Shown here: piece after piece, positions 1 through 14,080 of the stretch
How the letters are laid out: the number at the start of each line of letters is the position of its first letter
Position numbering within the stretch: the stretch's first letter is position 1
NCBI GenBank assembly: GCA_963978895.1
Contig: OZ022246.1
Coordinates: forward strand, 16,536,549 to 16,600,548
From: Erpobdella octoculata
Lineage: Eukaryota > Annelida > Clitellata > Hirudinida > Erpobdellidae
Direction: 5' to 3'
Length of the DNA: 64,000 nucleotides
Program-made: the position numbers and the translations under genes
The notes under the pieces: model-generated
What the model saw: the letters and a program-made list of their open reading frames with translations, nothing else
Databases searched by the model: none
What the model was told of the DNA's origin: nothing

Positions 1-27
1 TTAAATGGATCCATAGCTTCTTGAACA

Positions 28-864
28 ATGGCCATGGTTCGTGTGGGATCCACGTTGTCAGACCCGGTATTGTTGGAAAATGGTACCCCGCAGGGTTCTG
101 TCCTGAGCCCCCTTTTGTTCATTGTTATGATGAGCGACATCCCTTGTCAAGAAATCCATGGAATTCGGACATCTATATTAGCGGACGATTTAGCAATATG
201 GATTTCAGGAAAAGACCCACATACTATGCGAAACTGCTTACAGACTCGATTAAACGAAATCCAAACATTCTTTCTCAATTGGGGATTCAAACTGTCAACC
301 GAGAAATCGGTAGCAGTCTGTTTTACAAAATACAATGAATTCCGAAAAAATTCCCTACCTATTTGTATGGATGACAAAAAAATCAGTTGGAAGAGCGAAG
401 CTACATTTCTCTGTATAATATTTGACTCAAAATTAACCTGGAAAAAACACATTGATAAGATCGTTGATCGTTGCAAAAAAAGATTAAATATCATGCGATG
501 CCTAACAGGACAAAGCTGGAGATGCGGCAAAGAAACACTGATGCTTTTCTACCGATGCGCCATACGGTCAGTGATGGAGTTTGGCTGCGAAGCATTTGAC
601 AGTGCATCAGAATCTCAAAAACAAAGACTCGAGAAAATCCAATATAGTGCCTTAAAAACAGCTTGCGGGGCAATGGTTGGAACCAGTTTGGCCGCTCTAC
701 AAATAGAATGCGGAGATCCTCCACTCGATATACGACGAAAGATGTTAATTACAAACCTTGCCACTAAAACCAAGATCATTCCAAACCATCCGGCAAAAGA
801 CGTCTTTGTACCTCCCGAGGACAAGAAGGGGTTAAATGGCGATGGTTCTTTCACAGAAAAGTGA
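28..864 (+). pseudogene. LINE reverse transcriptase, C-terminal part
   Basis: The translation contains the RT motif GTPQGSVLSPLLF (residues about 20-32) and the catalytic box LADD within SILADDLAIWISG, where the usual F/YADD has Leu at the first place. The thumb region follows, with LSTEKS and FLCIIFDSKLTWKKHI, both typical of LINE RTs. Upstream bases 3-30 read WIHSFLNNG in another frame, which is the normal sequence just before this part, so a frameshift lies near position 30. The frame closes with TGA at 862-864 while homologous sequence continues one frame over. Function in life: target-primed reverse transcription of the element RNA. Confidence 0.85.
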
Positions 865-1916
865 AAGAAGCTGAACATCCAGCAGCCAAAAGAACAGCGG
901 CATTGAACAAAATAGTTGACAAATTCAACCCAGTCCCCTTAACTCCTTCTCTAACTCCACCATGGAAACTTATTCCACCTCTTTTTAACGAAGGGCTGGT
1001 GGGGTTAAAGAAGGATGATCCGTCAATTCTCCAAAGAGCTAAGGAACTGATTGCTACATATACAGATTCGACACATATGTACACAGATGCATCTAAAATA
1101 GACAATGTAGCAGCTGTGGGAATTTATATCCCAGAAAAAGATATGAAAATGGCTAAGAGAGTCACGAATGACGTTAGTATTTATACGGCTGAGCTAACGG
1201 CTATAAAATGCGGCTTGGAGTGGATGGCACAACCAGACGGTCCACATAAAATAGCCCTATTTACGGATTCATATAGCTCTATGATTTCATTGAAAAATTC
1301 CGCAAATGCTCAAAAATCTGCTCTTGTGGAATCAGTCCTAACACTAGCATCCAACCTCTCAAAAGAAGGGAAAACAATTACCCTGATTTGGGTACCTAGC
1401 CACGTGGGCATACGTGGAAATGAAATGGCAGATTGCCTTGCCAAAGAAGCTACCAAAAATCCCGAAATAGAGATTGAGATTATGCCAGAGATATTTGACA
1501 TAAAAAGAACAATACTCAGAGAGCTTTTGAACGAATGGCAGACCAGATGGGACTCTGCTCAAGAAAGTCGACACTACTGGTCTCTCGAAAAAAAAGTCTC
1601 AAATAAAATTAAATTCAAGACAACAAACAGAAAAAAGGAAGTCATCATTTCCCGACTCCGACTTGGAAAGTGCCGGCTGAAACAAAATTTGAAGAGAATG
1701 AATCTTCATGAGACAGGTTTGTGCGAAACCTGCGGAACAGAGGAAACAATCGAGCACTGGTTGCTGCACTGCAAAGAAATGACACAACTAGGAATGGAAC
1801 TTGGGAACTTTTGTAAAAGGATCCAAAAACCAACTACACTCCAAACCATACTGAACTCGGAAATATGCCACGACATCATCTATAAATGGATACAAAATAA
1901 TCCTAAAGAACTGTAA
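861..1916 (+). pseudogene. LINE RNase H domain plus C-terminal zinc knuckle
   Basis: RNase H motifs are clear: MYTDASKIDNVAAVGIY with the first catalytic Asp, YTAELTAIKCGLEW with the Glu, LFTDSYSS with the second Asp, and WVPSHVGIRGNEMAD with the His and last Asp. The C-terminus carries RLRLGKCRLKQNL and CETCGTEETIEHWLLHC, the Cys/His block found after RNase H or RT in I- and Jockey-type LINEs. The frame opens before 861 (readable from about 831 as KWRWFFHRKVKEAEH), so the apparent start is only the frameshift point. It ends at TAA 1914-1916. Confidence 0.85.
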
Positions 1917-2216
1917 ATATAGAGAAAAATTATTTAGTGTAAATAAGTATTTTTTTCAATTTGATTTTGTTTTCGCGTCTTAAAACACATGGTGTAAAAG
2001 ACTATAAACTATAATGAAAAAAATAAAAAAATATTTTATTTTCTTTTTTCATATACAATCTTTGAAAAAGAACGCAAGTTAGTTCGAAAGCTCAGATATA
2101 ATAAATCATTTTTGTTTAAACTCAAGATTATAATATAAAGGATTTAATTTACAGCAAGGCAAGGTATTATACTTTTACCCTGGATGGCGAGATGATTTCA
2201 AGTTCTTATATGAACT

Positions 2217-2657
2217 ATGTCAGGCATATCGTCTTTACAAAACCACTTCATGCTGGCCTCGAATCAGCTTGAAGAAACTCCCAGATTTACACCAGGCAAG
2301 TTCTACAACTCACGTGCGATTTACACTGTTATAGCATTATTTCTGTTACCAGAGTGGCGCAGCATCCACGCTCCAGAATGCGACTTCATCTGCTACGAAT
2401 GGGCAAATGCTTGGTTCCATTTGCAATACTACAATAAAGAGTCCTTCAATGAACTGTTTACCTCACTCATTAAAATAAAGTGCAAGAAGGCAATTAAGTG
2501 TTTACAGACACATTGGTCAGTCGAGGAGTCATTAAGTGACATTCCCAGATCCAACAAAATTGCTGAACATGCTGTAAAACTGATGGAGGAACTTCATGCA
2601 AAATCGAGAAAATTTGATTTATTGAATCTGAAGTTCATCGGTAAAAATAATTTTTAA
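2217..2657 (+). CDS. Unrecognised repeat-encoded ORF (decayed)
   Basis: This open frame of 146 codons matches the C-terminal 110 residues of the minus-strand frame at 41588-42289 (shared blocks IALFLLPEWRSI, CDFICYEWANAWFH, YNKESFNELFTSLIKIKCKK, LNLKFIGKNNF). Upstream of IALFLLPEWRS the two copies are in different frames, so at least one is frameshifted. No catalytic motif or zinc finger is visible and I cannot assign a function. Preservation of the frame in two diverged copies argues that it was coding. Confidence 0.45.
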   Translation: MSGISSLQNHFMLASNQLEETPRFTPGKFYNSRAIYTVIALFLLPEWRSIHAPECDFICYEWANAWFHLQYYNKESFNELFTSLIKIKCKKAIKCLQTHWSVEESLSDIPRSNKIAEHAVKLMEELHAKSRKFDLLNLKFIGKNNF

Positions 2658-2713
2658 ACATTTTATTCTACATTCTTTACAGATTACTAACTATTCTGTA
2701 TGTTATTTGTTAA

Positions 2714-4214
2714 CCCGTTTAGGTCCAAAACTTTATTAATTAGATTTCTATTATTTTTTTTTGTTATTTCTAAGTTACTTGCTTATGTTTTAACAGATTT
2801 ATTTTTAATTATTTTTTATTTGAAAGAAAACTTTGAAAATTCACTATGCTCGTTTTTCGAACGGTGGTCGTATAGACTACTGAAAACGACAAAATGTTTA
2901 AAAGTCAATTTCTTTTTTTTTTCAACGCAAACAATAATAATATAAATTTTAGGCTATAAACAGAAAAGCTAAAAACACATTTCTGACTTTATCATTAACA
3001 CAGTTCAATAAAATCCAAAAATTTAACATTCAATAAATCAGTCAAGCAGTTCATGATAGTCGTTTCAGAACCGGAGTGTGCGGAAAGCACCAAAACAATT
3101 CCGATGAAGTCGTTTGCCGCACTTGGCCCAAATGTACAGTGTTTTGCCACAATTTTCCAGCTTGTAGCGACCTACTGTTTTCACTTTTTCCAGATCGTGA
3201 CCATGGCCAGTTGCTGAATCTTCCCTATCGTTTTGTTTCTTCAACCGTGCATGAATTCATTTCATCGGTATAAAACAACCTAAACAGCCTATATGGGGTT
3301 TTTCAAGCAAAGCACCATTGTGGTGTTTCAAACTCGTTATATATAGACTGTTTTAAAAGTGGCTATTCAAATTTCTCTTTTTGGTCCAAGTGCATTTCAA
3401 TCGTTTTTGGCGTTTTGGTTGCCGCGGCATTGAACTGACCGTATTTGCTACCTACATTTCATTTCTTCACCCAAAGAACCGACACAGTCTAATCTCATCC
3501 CATCATTAGTATAATCAACTTCTACCTTCCCGGATATATTACAAAGAATAACATTTCTTCTTCATTTGCTTATTCATCAGTCACGTGTTATGATGCGCCG
3601 GGCGGAAGAATGACAAGTATGTCAACCTCAATGCTATTATCATCATCAAGAATTAGTTCCATAGCTTCTTTCAACGTGAAAAAACATTCTTTTTGACACC
3701 TTTCATTTTTAAACTTTATAAACATTTCATTCGAAGAATGAAATTTGCAAAAAACACTATCACCAATTCAACCACTGCACAACTATAAGCTGAATGAACT
3801 AGTTTCGACTTGTTCGCATAAAGTACTCTATACGCCCAACGATCGTAGAACGAGCATGACTCATACATGTTCAGATTGTGGGTTAGTGTAAACACAATAA
3901 AATTTAATTAACGTTGCTGTTTACTTTTGAGTACATCCTCTTTCGATATTTCAAACTTTTGTTATGATAACTCTCATGAAATTAGCATAATAAATTTTTA
4001 AAGTAATATCGGTCGAAAACCTTGAAAATGCTCATATTCTAACCCAGATTAAACTACTTAATAAAAATAAAAAAATTATTTAAAAAACTTTATACAGTGT
4101 ATTGAAGCTTTCTTAACATAAAAAAAAACTTTTAACAGAAAAAAAATTTCAGCTTAATTTTATGCAACGCCAAAAATAAGTGCGTTCGTAAAACGTACGA
4201 TGGTCTAAAACGGG
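2714..4214 (-). mobile_element. piggyBac-like transposon, internally deleted
   Basis: The insert is bounded on both sides by TTAA (2710-2713 and 4215-4218) and has short inverted ends: CCCGTTTAGG at the left and, read from the right on the minus strand, CCCGTTTTAG. TTAA duplication and CCC-type ends are the signature of piggyBac. Minus-strand remnants agree. Around 3690-3560 there is an acidic N-terminal block (EAMELILDDDNSIEVDI, LPPGAS, HVTDE). Around 3430-3270 there are KTIEMHLDQKEKFE and FYTDEMNSCTVEETKRY. Around 3190-3050 there is a Cys-rich end (CGKTLYIWAKCGKRLHRNCF) like the C-terminal zinc-binding domain of piggyBac transposases. The catalytic DDD centre is missing and stops are frequent, so it is non-autonomous. 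Confidence 0.8.
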
Positions 4215-4433
4215 TTAATAAAAGTTACTTAGTCATTACTATAACTCTTTTGAATAAAGCTATAAGAACATGTCCTTTTTTGAAAAAAAATTATTATTTC
4301 ACTTTTTTCAACCTTTGAGGTAGAGGAACTTTTTTGAAAAAAAAAAACAAAAATGAAATTTATATTCTTAAATTAGACACGAGCTTTCCTCGATTGCAAG
4401 TGGTTTTATCAAGATTTTTTTTCATAACCCTAA

Positions 4434-4450
4434 TGTATGTATGTGTGTGT

Positions 4451-4500
<50 letters not shown>
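4434..4500. repeat. (GT)n microsatellite
   Basis: A GT/TG run with occasional ATGT interruptions. It sits at the junction between the unclassified element (left) and the GC-rich repeat called family E (right). Confidence 0.95.
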
Positions 4501-4503
<3 letters not shown>

Positions 4504-4504
4504 C

Positions 4505-4662
4505 AGAATCGAATCCAGGGGGCAACTGAGAGCGAAAGAGTGAGCGGGAAAGCGACAGGGAACGGATAACGGCAGCGCAAGCGGGAAGGAAACGGGAGCG
4601 AAAGAGACACGTATTAGAAAAACCTCTAAAAACCCCGGGCAACGCCGGGTACCTGCTAGTAT
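4505..4662 (-). repeat. Family E interspersed repeat
   Basis: Read on the minus strand this begins TACTAGCAGGTACCCGGCG, contains a CCCGGCGTTGCCCGGGG palindrome-like block, then GTTTTT and a run of CGCTCCCGTTTCC/CGCTTTCCCGC motifs. Related copies lie at about 40800-40965 (minus) and 50484-50866 (plus, expanded array); 5106-5140 and 43735-43850 look like short fragments. No coding capacity is visible and I cannot name the class. Confidence 0.6.
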
Positions 4663-5455
4663 TAAATAAACAAGAACAACAACGTGCCTTAAATCTAAGT
4701 CATCAGAGGTGAATGAAGTTAGCAGCGAAGCAGGTAACAATTTCTATTTTCACTCTGAATCGCCACAAATAAATTTATTAGGAATACAATAAACATTTCC
4801 GCCCAAACCACAAAACGAATTGTCATAGACAAATATAAGCTAGATTGAACAGTTCAAAAATTATTTTAAAATATTTATTAAACGAGTTGACCTTACACAT
4901 ATGTTACCGACAGCAGAAACAAATTAAAAAAAAACTAAAATTGTCCGCCCCTTCAAACAAATGTTTACTTATATCAAATTCAATGTAGAATTCAAATATC
5001 TAATTAAAGTTTACACTTTCCTATTAGAAAATGATATTAAACGCCATTTTAGTAATGCATTCGTTCTCAATCGATCTAAGCGCACGACAAAATAAATTAA
5101 TTAAAAATTCAGGCAACGCTGGATCCCCCGCTAGTCATAGATAAATTTCCGCTCAGCGCTAAGATTCTTTTAAATTTAAAATGCATATTGAATGATAAAA
5201 AATTTATTTTTAACCTTTTAACATGTATTTGTTATTTTATTTTAATATATACTCTACCTTACTTTTCATTCCTTGAATTGTATTATTCCGCGTATCAACA
5301 CTGCCTTTGGAAAATTTTGCTTAAAGTCGGTTTTTAGTAAGTTTTTCTGTAAAAAAATTTTTAGTAATACGTTCTGAGAATGTTCTATGCTTATTCTATT
5401 AAACAGTTTTTAAACCGTTTTTATAGAAATCGGTTCGGGACGCTATACTAGAACT
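4663..5455. other. Unassigned AT-rich stretch
   Basis: I see no gene, no long ORF and no clear transposon end. The only recognisable piece is a short family E end near 5106-5140 (GGCAACGCTGGATCCCCCGC). Confidence 0.5.
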
Positions 5456-5458
5456 TTA

Positions 5459-5529
5459 CCATAAAACGACTGTTTTGCTCCCTTATATTGTTTATTAAAG
5501 CAATTACTAGCAGTATAGCAATTCGGTAT
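5459..5529 (-). pseudogene. THAP-domain first exon, P-element-like relic
   Basis: Minus-strand translation gives IPNCYTASNCFNKQYKGAKQ, homologous to exon 1 of the THAP transposase at 14747 (MPNCAV..NCFN). The initiator ATG is ATA here. A GT donor-like dinucleotide follows at the same relative place. The block between 5530 and 5740 also matches the leader upstream of exon 1 at 14590-14740 (shared GCCGCTGGTCGCCATTTTGG). So this is a second, inverted copy of the same transposon family. Confidence 0.6.
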
Positions 5530-5559
5530 TTTTACACTTCAAAAAATATTTCGTAAATA

Positions 5560-5890
5560 TCATCAGGTGGGTAGGCGTGGCCTAAGAGTTCCAAAATGGC
5601 GACCAGCGGCTATTCCCGGGCACAGCTAAGCGCTATCCAGTTATACATAGAGATCAGTGGTACGGCTTTTTAAATATGCGGCCGGGCCGCATATTTCTAA
5701 ATGGTAGTATGCGGCAATACAGAGATGTCGACTAGCAGCCTAAGAGGGGCGTGGCTGAACGTTCTGCTTTAGATATTTATGATTGCTATTCTCAATGTGG
5801 CACTAAAAATCTATAGAACAGAGAGACGAGCTGGTTTTATATATGTTATTATAAATAACATATATAAGACCAGCTATATTAAATCAGCTA
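5560..5890 (-). repeat. P-type family leader/terminal fragment with 25-bp palindrome
   Basis: Three shared pieces recur elsewhere. GCCGCTGGTCGCC recurs at 14671. CACTGATCTCTATG (minus) recurs at 14081. The AAGAGGGGCGTGGCT block (plus 5739-5753) recurs at 7266 (minus) and 29256 (plus). A near-perfect palindrome with arms AAATATGCGGCC/GGCCGCATATTT and a single central G lies at 5675-5699. This region may be a composite end of one or two copies. Confidence 0.55.
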
Positions 5891-6368
5891 AATATAATAT
5901 GGTCGCTTTTTCTTTATGTGGTTTCAACTTAAATTTCAATGTGTTTTATCCGTCAATAGCCGTATTAATTTGTTAAGTGAAAGTCGATTCAGCTTAGCTC
6001 CTATTCAATGTCTCTGTCTAAACAAAACTTATAATTATTTCTGATTTTTAACTCAACTGTTTCAATTTTTATAATATTTAATTTAATGTTTTAACATAGG
6101 GTTCTGAAGATGGCTTTATATAGCTAAAAATGGCCATAGTTAATCCTGATGGCTTTATATAGCTAAAAATGGCCATAGTTAATCCTGATTGTTTTATTAT
6201 TTATCTATTTTCTAACTAATAATTTCTTTGATTACAATTCTCGTCATTTGAAATGAATGGGCTTTAAAAGAACATTTTTACAAGTGGGTAATAATGTTAA
6301 TAGTAATAATAACATGAATGTGAAGTCAAGGCATTTTACGAATTATAAGTAAGTTTTATTCTAATTTA
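5880..6368 (+). mobile_element. PLE 3' region (terminal repeat) fragment
   Basis: The stretch is homologous to the reverse complement of 17860-18240, which is the 3' UTR, hammerhead and N-terminal tail of a PLE. Shared blocks are TGGTCGCTTTTT, AAATTTCAATGTGTT, the ATAGGGTTCTGAAGATGGCT ribozyme strand and GTTTTAT.ATTTA.CTATTTT. No RT coding sequence remains here. The copy is interrupted at its right side by the MITE at 6369. Confidence 0.7.
6097..6190 (+). ncRNA. Degenerate hammerhead ribozyme with 39-bp tandem duplication
   Basis: The ribozyme strand CTGAAGATGGCT is intact at 6104, but the GAAA box of the related copy at 18012 is replaced by TAAAAA, so the core purine G12 is lost and cleavage is not expected. 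The 39-base segment 6109-6147 is repeated at 6148-6186 with essentially identical sequence, giving two stem II/III/I-3' halves behind one intact 5' strand. Confidence 0.7.
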
Positions 6369-7109
6369 AGGTAAAGTTTCCCATGGACGGCCCGTGTGGC
6401 GGATTAATACATAATTCTCGGCTATAATTAACTATAAACACGATTAAAAGTAAACACTAGTTTAAAAATTATGATAATTAGTATAACTAATTTATTTAAA
6501 ATGGGAAAATGTCATATAAAAAAATAAATAATGTAATTATAATTTATGTACGTTTGAGTTTTAAGGAAAAGTTTAAACGAAGGATTTGAAGGAAAAGTTT
6601 AAACGACGCAAATACACAATGTTCGCTTACAAATATTCAAATTTCGACGTTGCTTCGAATAAACTACTTTTTTTAACATTTATTTTTTAGTTTTTCTTTA
6701 TTAAAAATTTGAAATTTCGTTTATTTAAAGAAGTTAACTTAGTTTAATAATTTCCAATTTTCTTACTTCTTGCAAACCGTCCCGAGTTACCGGGCGGTGA
6801 GTTTTAAAATTTTAATGGAATTTTTATTTACAACTGATAGTTTGTTTTATAAATAAAATTTTATTATAAACTAATTTTATTTATTTTTTATTCATTTCAT
6901 TCATACGATCATCGTACCTCACCACTCACAACTACGATGTAAATAGGGCTTGAAAGGGTACTACTTACGTTTTCAAAGTCTCTCAAATTACGATAAATGT
7001 TTTTTTTTTAAATTAAAATTGGTATTAAATTTGTTTTTTTATGTTATTGTGACAAAATAAAAATAATACGATTATTTTTCGGCACGGGCCGTCCATGGGA
7101 AACCTTACC
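6369..7109. mobile_element. MITE with about 27-bp terminal inverted repeats
   Basis: The left end reads GGTAAAGTTTCCCATGGACG and continues GCCCGTG. The right end, on the other strand, reads GGTAAGGTTTCCCATGGACG and continues GCCCGTG, with one difference over 27 bases. The flanks carry an 8-bp direct duplication, CTAATTTA, at 6361-6368 and 7110-7117. No transposase is encoded. An 8-bp duplication fits hAT, P or Merlin-type mobilisation; I cannot choose. Confidence 0.85.
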
Positions 7110-7117
7110 CTAATTTA

Positions 7118-7600
7118 CTCAAACTAACTTTGAACTAACTAAATCAACAACTCATGTTATTTGCGACACTTTTTATTAATATCAACAACATAACATTGAA
7201 AATGTGGAATTGAGTGCGATTTACGTCTAGCCACATAAGCCACGATTTACGTCTAGCTACATAAGCCACGCCCCTCTTAGGCTGCTTGTCGACCTCTCTG
7301 TATTGCCGCATACTACCATTTAGAAATATGCGGCCGGGCCAAGAGCCCAAAAGAGTAAACGACCGAACCTTTTTCACGACTTCTAGTAGCTGTGTAAAAA
7401 GAAGATTCCTCTCACAAGTTCTGTTCTCATCCATCAAAAAATAGAATCCAATAGTCCGGAGCTAATAATTGAATTAAAATAAGTACTAAGTTGCTTCGGT
7501 AAAAACCCCCTTAGAATCCGTGGTATAAAGAAAAACAAGTATGGCCAACCAATAGTTTGGTTACAAGAGTTACTGCTATTGCCTCGGCGGTTCGTCATGG
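7118..7600 (-). repeat. P-type family fragment and unassigned flank
   Basis: Around 7260-7340 the minus strand repeats the family block seen at 5680-5755 (GGCCGCATATTTCTAAATGG and the GGGGCGTGGCTT segment). A short direct duplication of ACGATTTACGTCTAGC lies at 7217-7255. The rest shows no recognisable feature, and the 97-codon open frame on the minus strand has no support. Confidence 0.5.
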
Positions 7601-7875
7601 TTGCAATCGGTAAAATTGCTACGGTCGTTGCTATTGCCCCGGCGGTTTGCCGTGGAAATAATCGGTAAAATTGCTACTGAGCCGGCATTCTCGCCGGTGA
7701 AATAATAGGTAAAATTGCTACTGAGCCGGCAGTACCGCCGGTGAAAAAATCGGTAAAATTGCTAATGTGCCGGCAGTACCGCCGTGCGCCGTGGCAATAA
7801 TCGGTAAAATTGCTACTGAGCCGTCAGTACCGCCGTGCCAGTAATCGGTAAAATTGCTATTGTGCCGGCATGAAA
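7600..7875. repeat. GC-rich minisatellite, unit about 44 bp
   Basis: Six units each contain GGTAAAATTGCTA and a GCCGGCAGTACCGCC palindrome-like block. The GGTAAAATTGCT motif starts at about 7609, 7664, 7708, 7752, 7803 and 7847, so spacing is 44 bp in most units and 51-55 in two. Confidence 0.85.
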
Positions 7876-8730
7876 TGTATGTTGGCGGTCATTTTTGTAA
7901 CAATTTTTTTTTCTGATTATTTTGCAGGACCACGGCGGTTTTTTTATAAAAATAATTTTTTATGAATAATTTGCAGAACCACGCCGGTTTTTTTTGTAAT
8001 TATTTTCTAATGAATATTTTTTAGGACAACTAAAATCAGCGACTAGGACTAGAATAACTTATGAGAACAGGCTTCTCAAATAGAGAGATGTTAGGAAGTT
8101 AGAGATAGTGTGGTATGCAAAAAAATAAAGGTGAACCAACTACGCCACTTGCTAGGAAAATAGAAGCTTTAGTGAGCTTGCGACGACGCTTCTGGAATAG
8201 TATAAGTTTTTTTGCGTCATTAACTAGCGCCTGCAAATATCTGTTTGCCCTTCCCCGTTACGCTTTCGGGCTTGAAAAAACTGCTTTGGTGATTTCGTCG
8301 CTGTCATCGTGACGTAACTGTACATCGACCAGTCATTATGGTGTGCTCGTGCTACAGGTTTAGACAATTTTTTTTTCATTATAGTGTAAATAAATTTACC
8401 AAGAATAAAAAATTACAACTAATTGCATGAGTACACTTTTTATTACTAGTCTAGCACAAAACCAGTTGATATGAAACAAGTAAAGAAAAAAACGAGTTTT
8501 TCAAAAGAAACTTCTATTTCAAGTAAACTTGATTTGCAAATCCAAAAGACAAACAGAAAAGTTTGTAACAACAACAATAATAATAATAAAACAAATCAAA
8601 ACATTTTGTAACTGCCACGACAGTGGGTGCAAAAAAAAGCACTGCTAGTTGGTGTTTTATTAATTTTCTGGCAAAAAAATGCACCCACTGCAGGAAGCAG
8701 TCACACATAATCGTGTCCCCTATGTTTACA
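7876..8730. other. Unassigned stretch
   Basis: I see a twice-repeated ACC-ACG-(C)CGGTTTTTTT motif near 7930 and 7980 and nothing else definable. Open frames here are short and without homology that I recognise. Confidence 0.4.
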
Positions 8731-9890
8731 TCTCTTCGACACGTTCTTCTACAGGTGTAGTTTGGATGCTCCTTCTTCGTTTTTTACTGTAAAAATTGAA
8801 TACATTAAAAATTAGTTTTCTGTTGTGTACTTGTAACACAATTTTAAAGTTATTTTAACTTACTCAATTCTAAAACTGTGGTCCAAGCATCCACAGCAAA
8901 CAGGCCTTTGAACAATGGAAGATGTTCAGACACTTCCGGCTCTGTTATGGCTGTGGAGACATCTATAAACGGACTCACGCTTTCAACGAGGCATCCCTCA
9001 TTCACCACCCTTCCAGCCTCCTCTTCACCGAGAATCCACGAAAAAAACACTAATTAAGAAAAAAAAAGTTAAAAACAAAAATGATTTCTTTACTCAAATT
9101 TTGAAACTTACGCTTTTTTTCATTCTTTTTCCAGCATAGCTAAAAATTTTCGCGGCAGCTTCTTATAGTGGTCCAAGCGGCGGGTTTTTCTGATCCTTCT
9201 GGGACCACGAGCAACTTTCGGAAGCTCGAGTCCTGACAATTCCTGAGTGGCGTGCGGGACGGCGTCAGCGGACGTCGAAGGGGCTGCGTCGACGTAAATT
9301 GGAATATCCAGAAAATTGACAGATTTCGGCTCTCCATATCTGTAGCCAGGTTTAAAAGATGATCTGTCATTCTCCGGAAACTCCTGGTGCGTCGCGCGAC
9401 GATTGAGGCAGCAATCGGAACCCGAGTGACGTGGCGAGTCAGGGACGCATCGATCAGTGAACTGACTGCTATGATCGAGGGCCGAGACCGTAGGCTGCTG
9501 CGGCGGAGGGACGGGCGCGACCGTGGAACCGTCTGACGAAGAATCTGCGTCTGGCTCGGTGAGTGGCAGGTCCGGGGAGACGTCGCGGCGAAGCCGAAAT
9601 CCGGACACAGCGTCCGCCGAGCAATGATCGATATGTAAAGAATTCAATCGTGTAGGTGAAATGGTACGGCCGGAGTGTGACTCGATATTGCGAAGACCGC
9701 CTCCGCAGCCGGAAGCGTTGACGGTGTCGAAGGAACGGCGTCTATATAGGTTGAATTAAGTGGAGGATTGGTAGATTTTGGATCGCCGCATCTGTAGTCG
9801 GAAGAGGAGAGTATCTCGCCGCCTTCCCGAGTACCCGGGCAGTTGACGCGACGATCGAAGGTTGAGCGACGCGCAGTAAGCCCGTTATGA
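8730..9890 (-). pseudogene. Possible PLE C-terminal low-complexity region, partly duplicated
   Basis: The minus frame 9647-9120 (175 codons) is rich in Ser, Pro, Asp and Arg. Its segment around YRYGEPKSVNFLDIPIYVDA resembles the C-terminal tail of the PLE at 12018-13728 (ERCGDPVEDNLDI, then a PSSMSTSAMD-like stretch). A second diverged copy of this segment (YRCGDPKSTNPPLN, then YIDAVPSTPSTLP) lies upstream at about 9850-9690, so the tail is tandemly duplicated. Donor-like GTAAGT sites at about 9109 and 8869 and an acceptor at about 8790 allow a spliced reading ending RRRSIQTTPVEERVEEM, but frames do not join cleanly. It could instead be an unknown gene. Confidence 0.35.
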
Positions 9891-9899
9891 AAATCAATA

Positions 9900-11337
<1,438 letters not shown>

Positions 11338-11362
<25 letters not shown>
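11338..11362. repeat. Short (AT)n tract
   Basis: AT repeat joining the T1 hairpin end (left) to an isolated tRNA-like module (right). Confidence 0.9.
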
Positions 11363-13728
<2,366 letters not shown>

Positions 13729-14052
13729 CGTTTTGTGTAAAATAACGTGGCATTTTAATTATTTTATTTAATTTTGGCAATTCTTCAGTGATGGTTTCCG
13801 TTTTAACAATGTCATGGTTGCGCGAGATGTGACGTAGATCTGTCGTTTGACAATTAATAGATTTTGCTTTTCGACCGTATTTTTAAATGTATAACAGTTT
13901 TATTATATAATTTATTTTTAATATCTCGCTATAGTAAAATAAATTAACATGTCATTCTCGAAAAATAAATATTATTATTTTGTTTCATTATCGGTTTTAA
14001 CTAATTTCACTTTTCATTATTCTATCCATGTTTTGTTTTTTCTTTTCGGGCT

Positions 14053-14080
14053 CTGATGATGACAAACTAACTGTCGAAAC
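14053..14080 (+). ncRNA. Truncated hammerhead ribozyme
   Basis: CTGATGA, a stem II GACA/TGTC with a 7-base loop, and GAAAC are intact, but the sequence after GAAAC is the leader of the P-type family. No stem III, NUH triplet or partner for stem I (CGGGCT) follows. It is a half motif at a transposon junction. Confidence 0.65.

Larger units (their letters stand above)
1..2030 (+). mobile_element. LINE (RNase H-bearing non-LTR retrotransposon), 3' half
   Basis: The stretch encodes the end of a reverse transcriptase, an RNase H domain and a Cys/His-rich C-terminus, followed by a short 3' UTR and an A-rich end at about 2012-2040. This domain order is that of the I/Outcast/R1-like group of LINEs; I cannot assign the clade. 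The 5' part lies outside the window. At least two frameshifts (near 30 and near 800-835) break the reading frame, so this copy is dead. The last 36 bases before the A-rich end (1978-2013) recur with about two differences at the 3' end of three SINE copies in this window (38.6, 43.4 and 54.9 kb). Confidence 0.85.
2180..4440 (+). repeat. Dispersed unclassified element, copy 1 (split by piggyBac relic)
   Basis: The sequence 2180-2713 plus 4215-4440 is homologous, in opposite orientation, to about 41250-42070. Both copies share the coding segment, the A/T-rich 3' region and a closing stretch around CGATTGCAAGTGGTTT. In copy 1 the two halves are separated by a 1.5-kb insertion flanked by TTAA; copy 2 has the uninterrupted site. 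I do not recognise the family and see no terminal repeats. Copy 2 extends further upstream (to about 42600). Confidence 0.7.

Noticed and set aside
4334..4740. Open frames with Thr-His or Val-Cys runs
   Set aside because: Products of the (GT)n microsatellite and of family E GC-rich repeats on both strands.
7144..7437. Minus-strand 97-codon ORF
   Set aside because: It spans a P-type terminal fragment and unique flank, and no related frame is kept in the other copies of that fragment.
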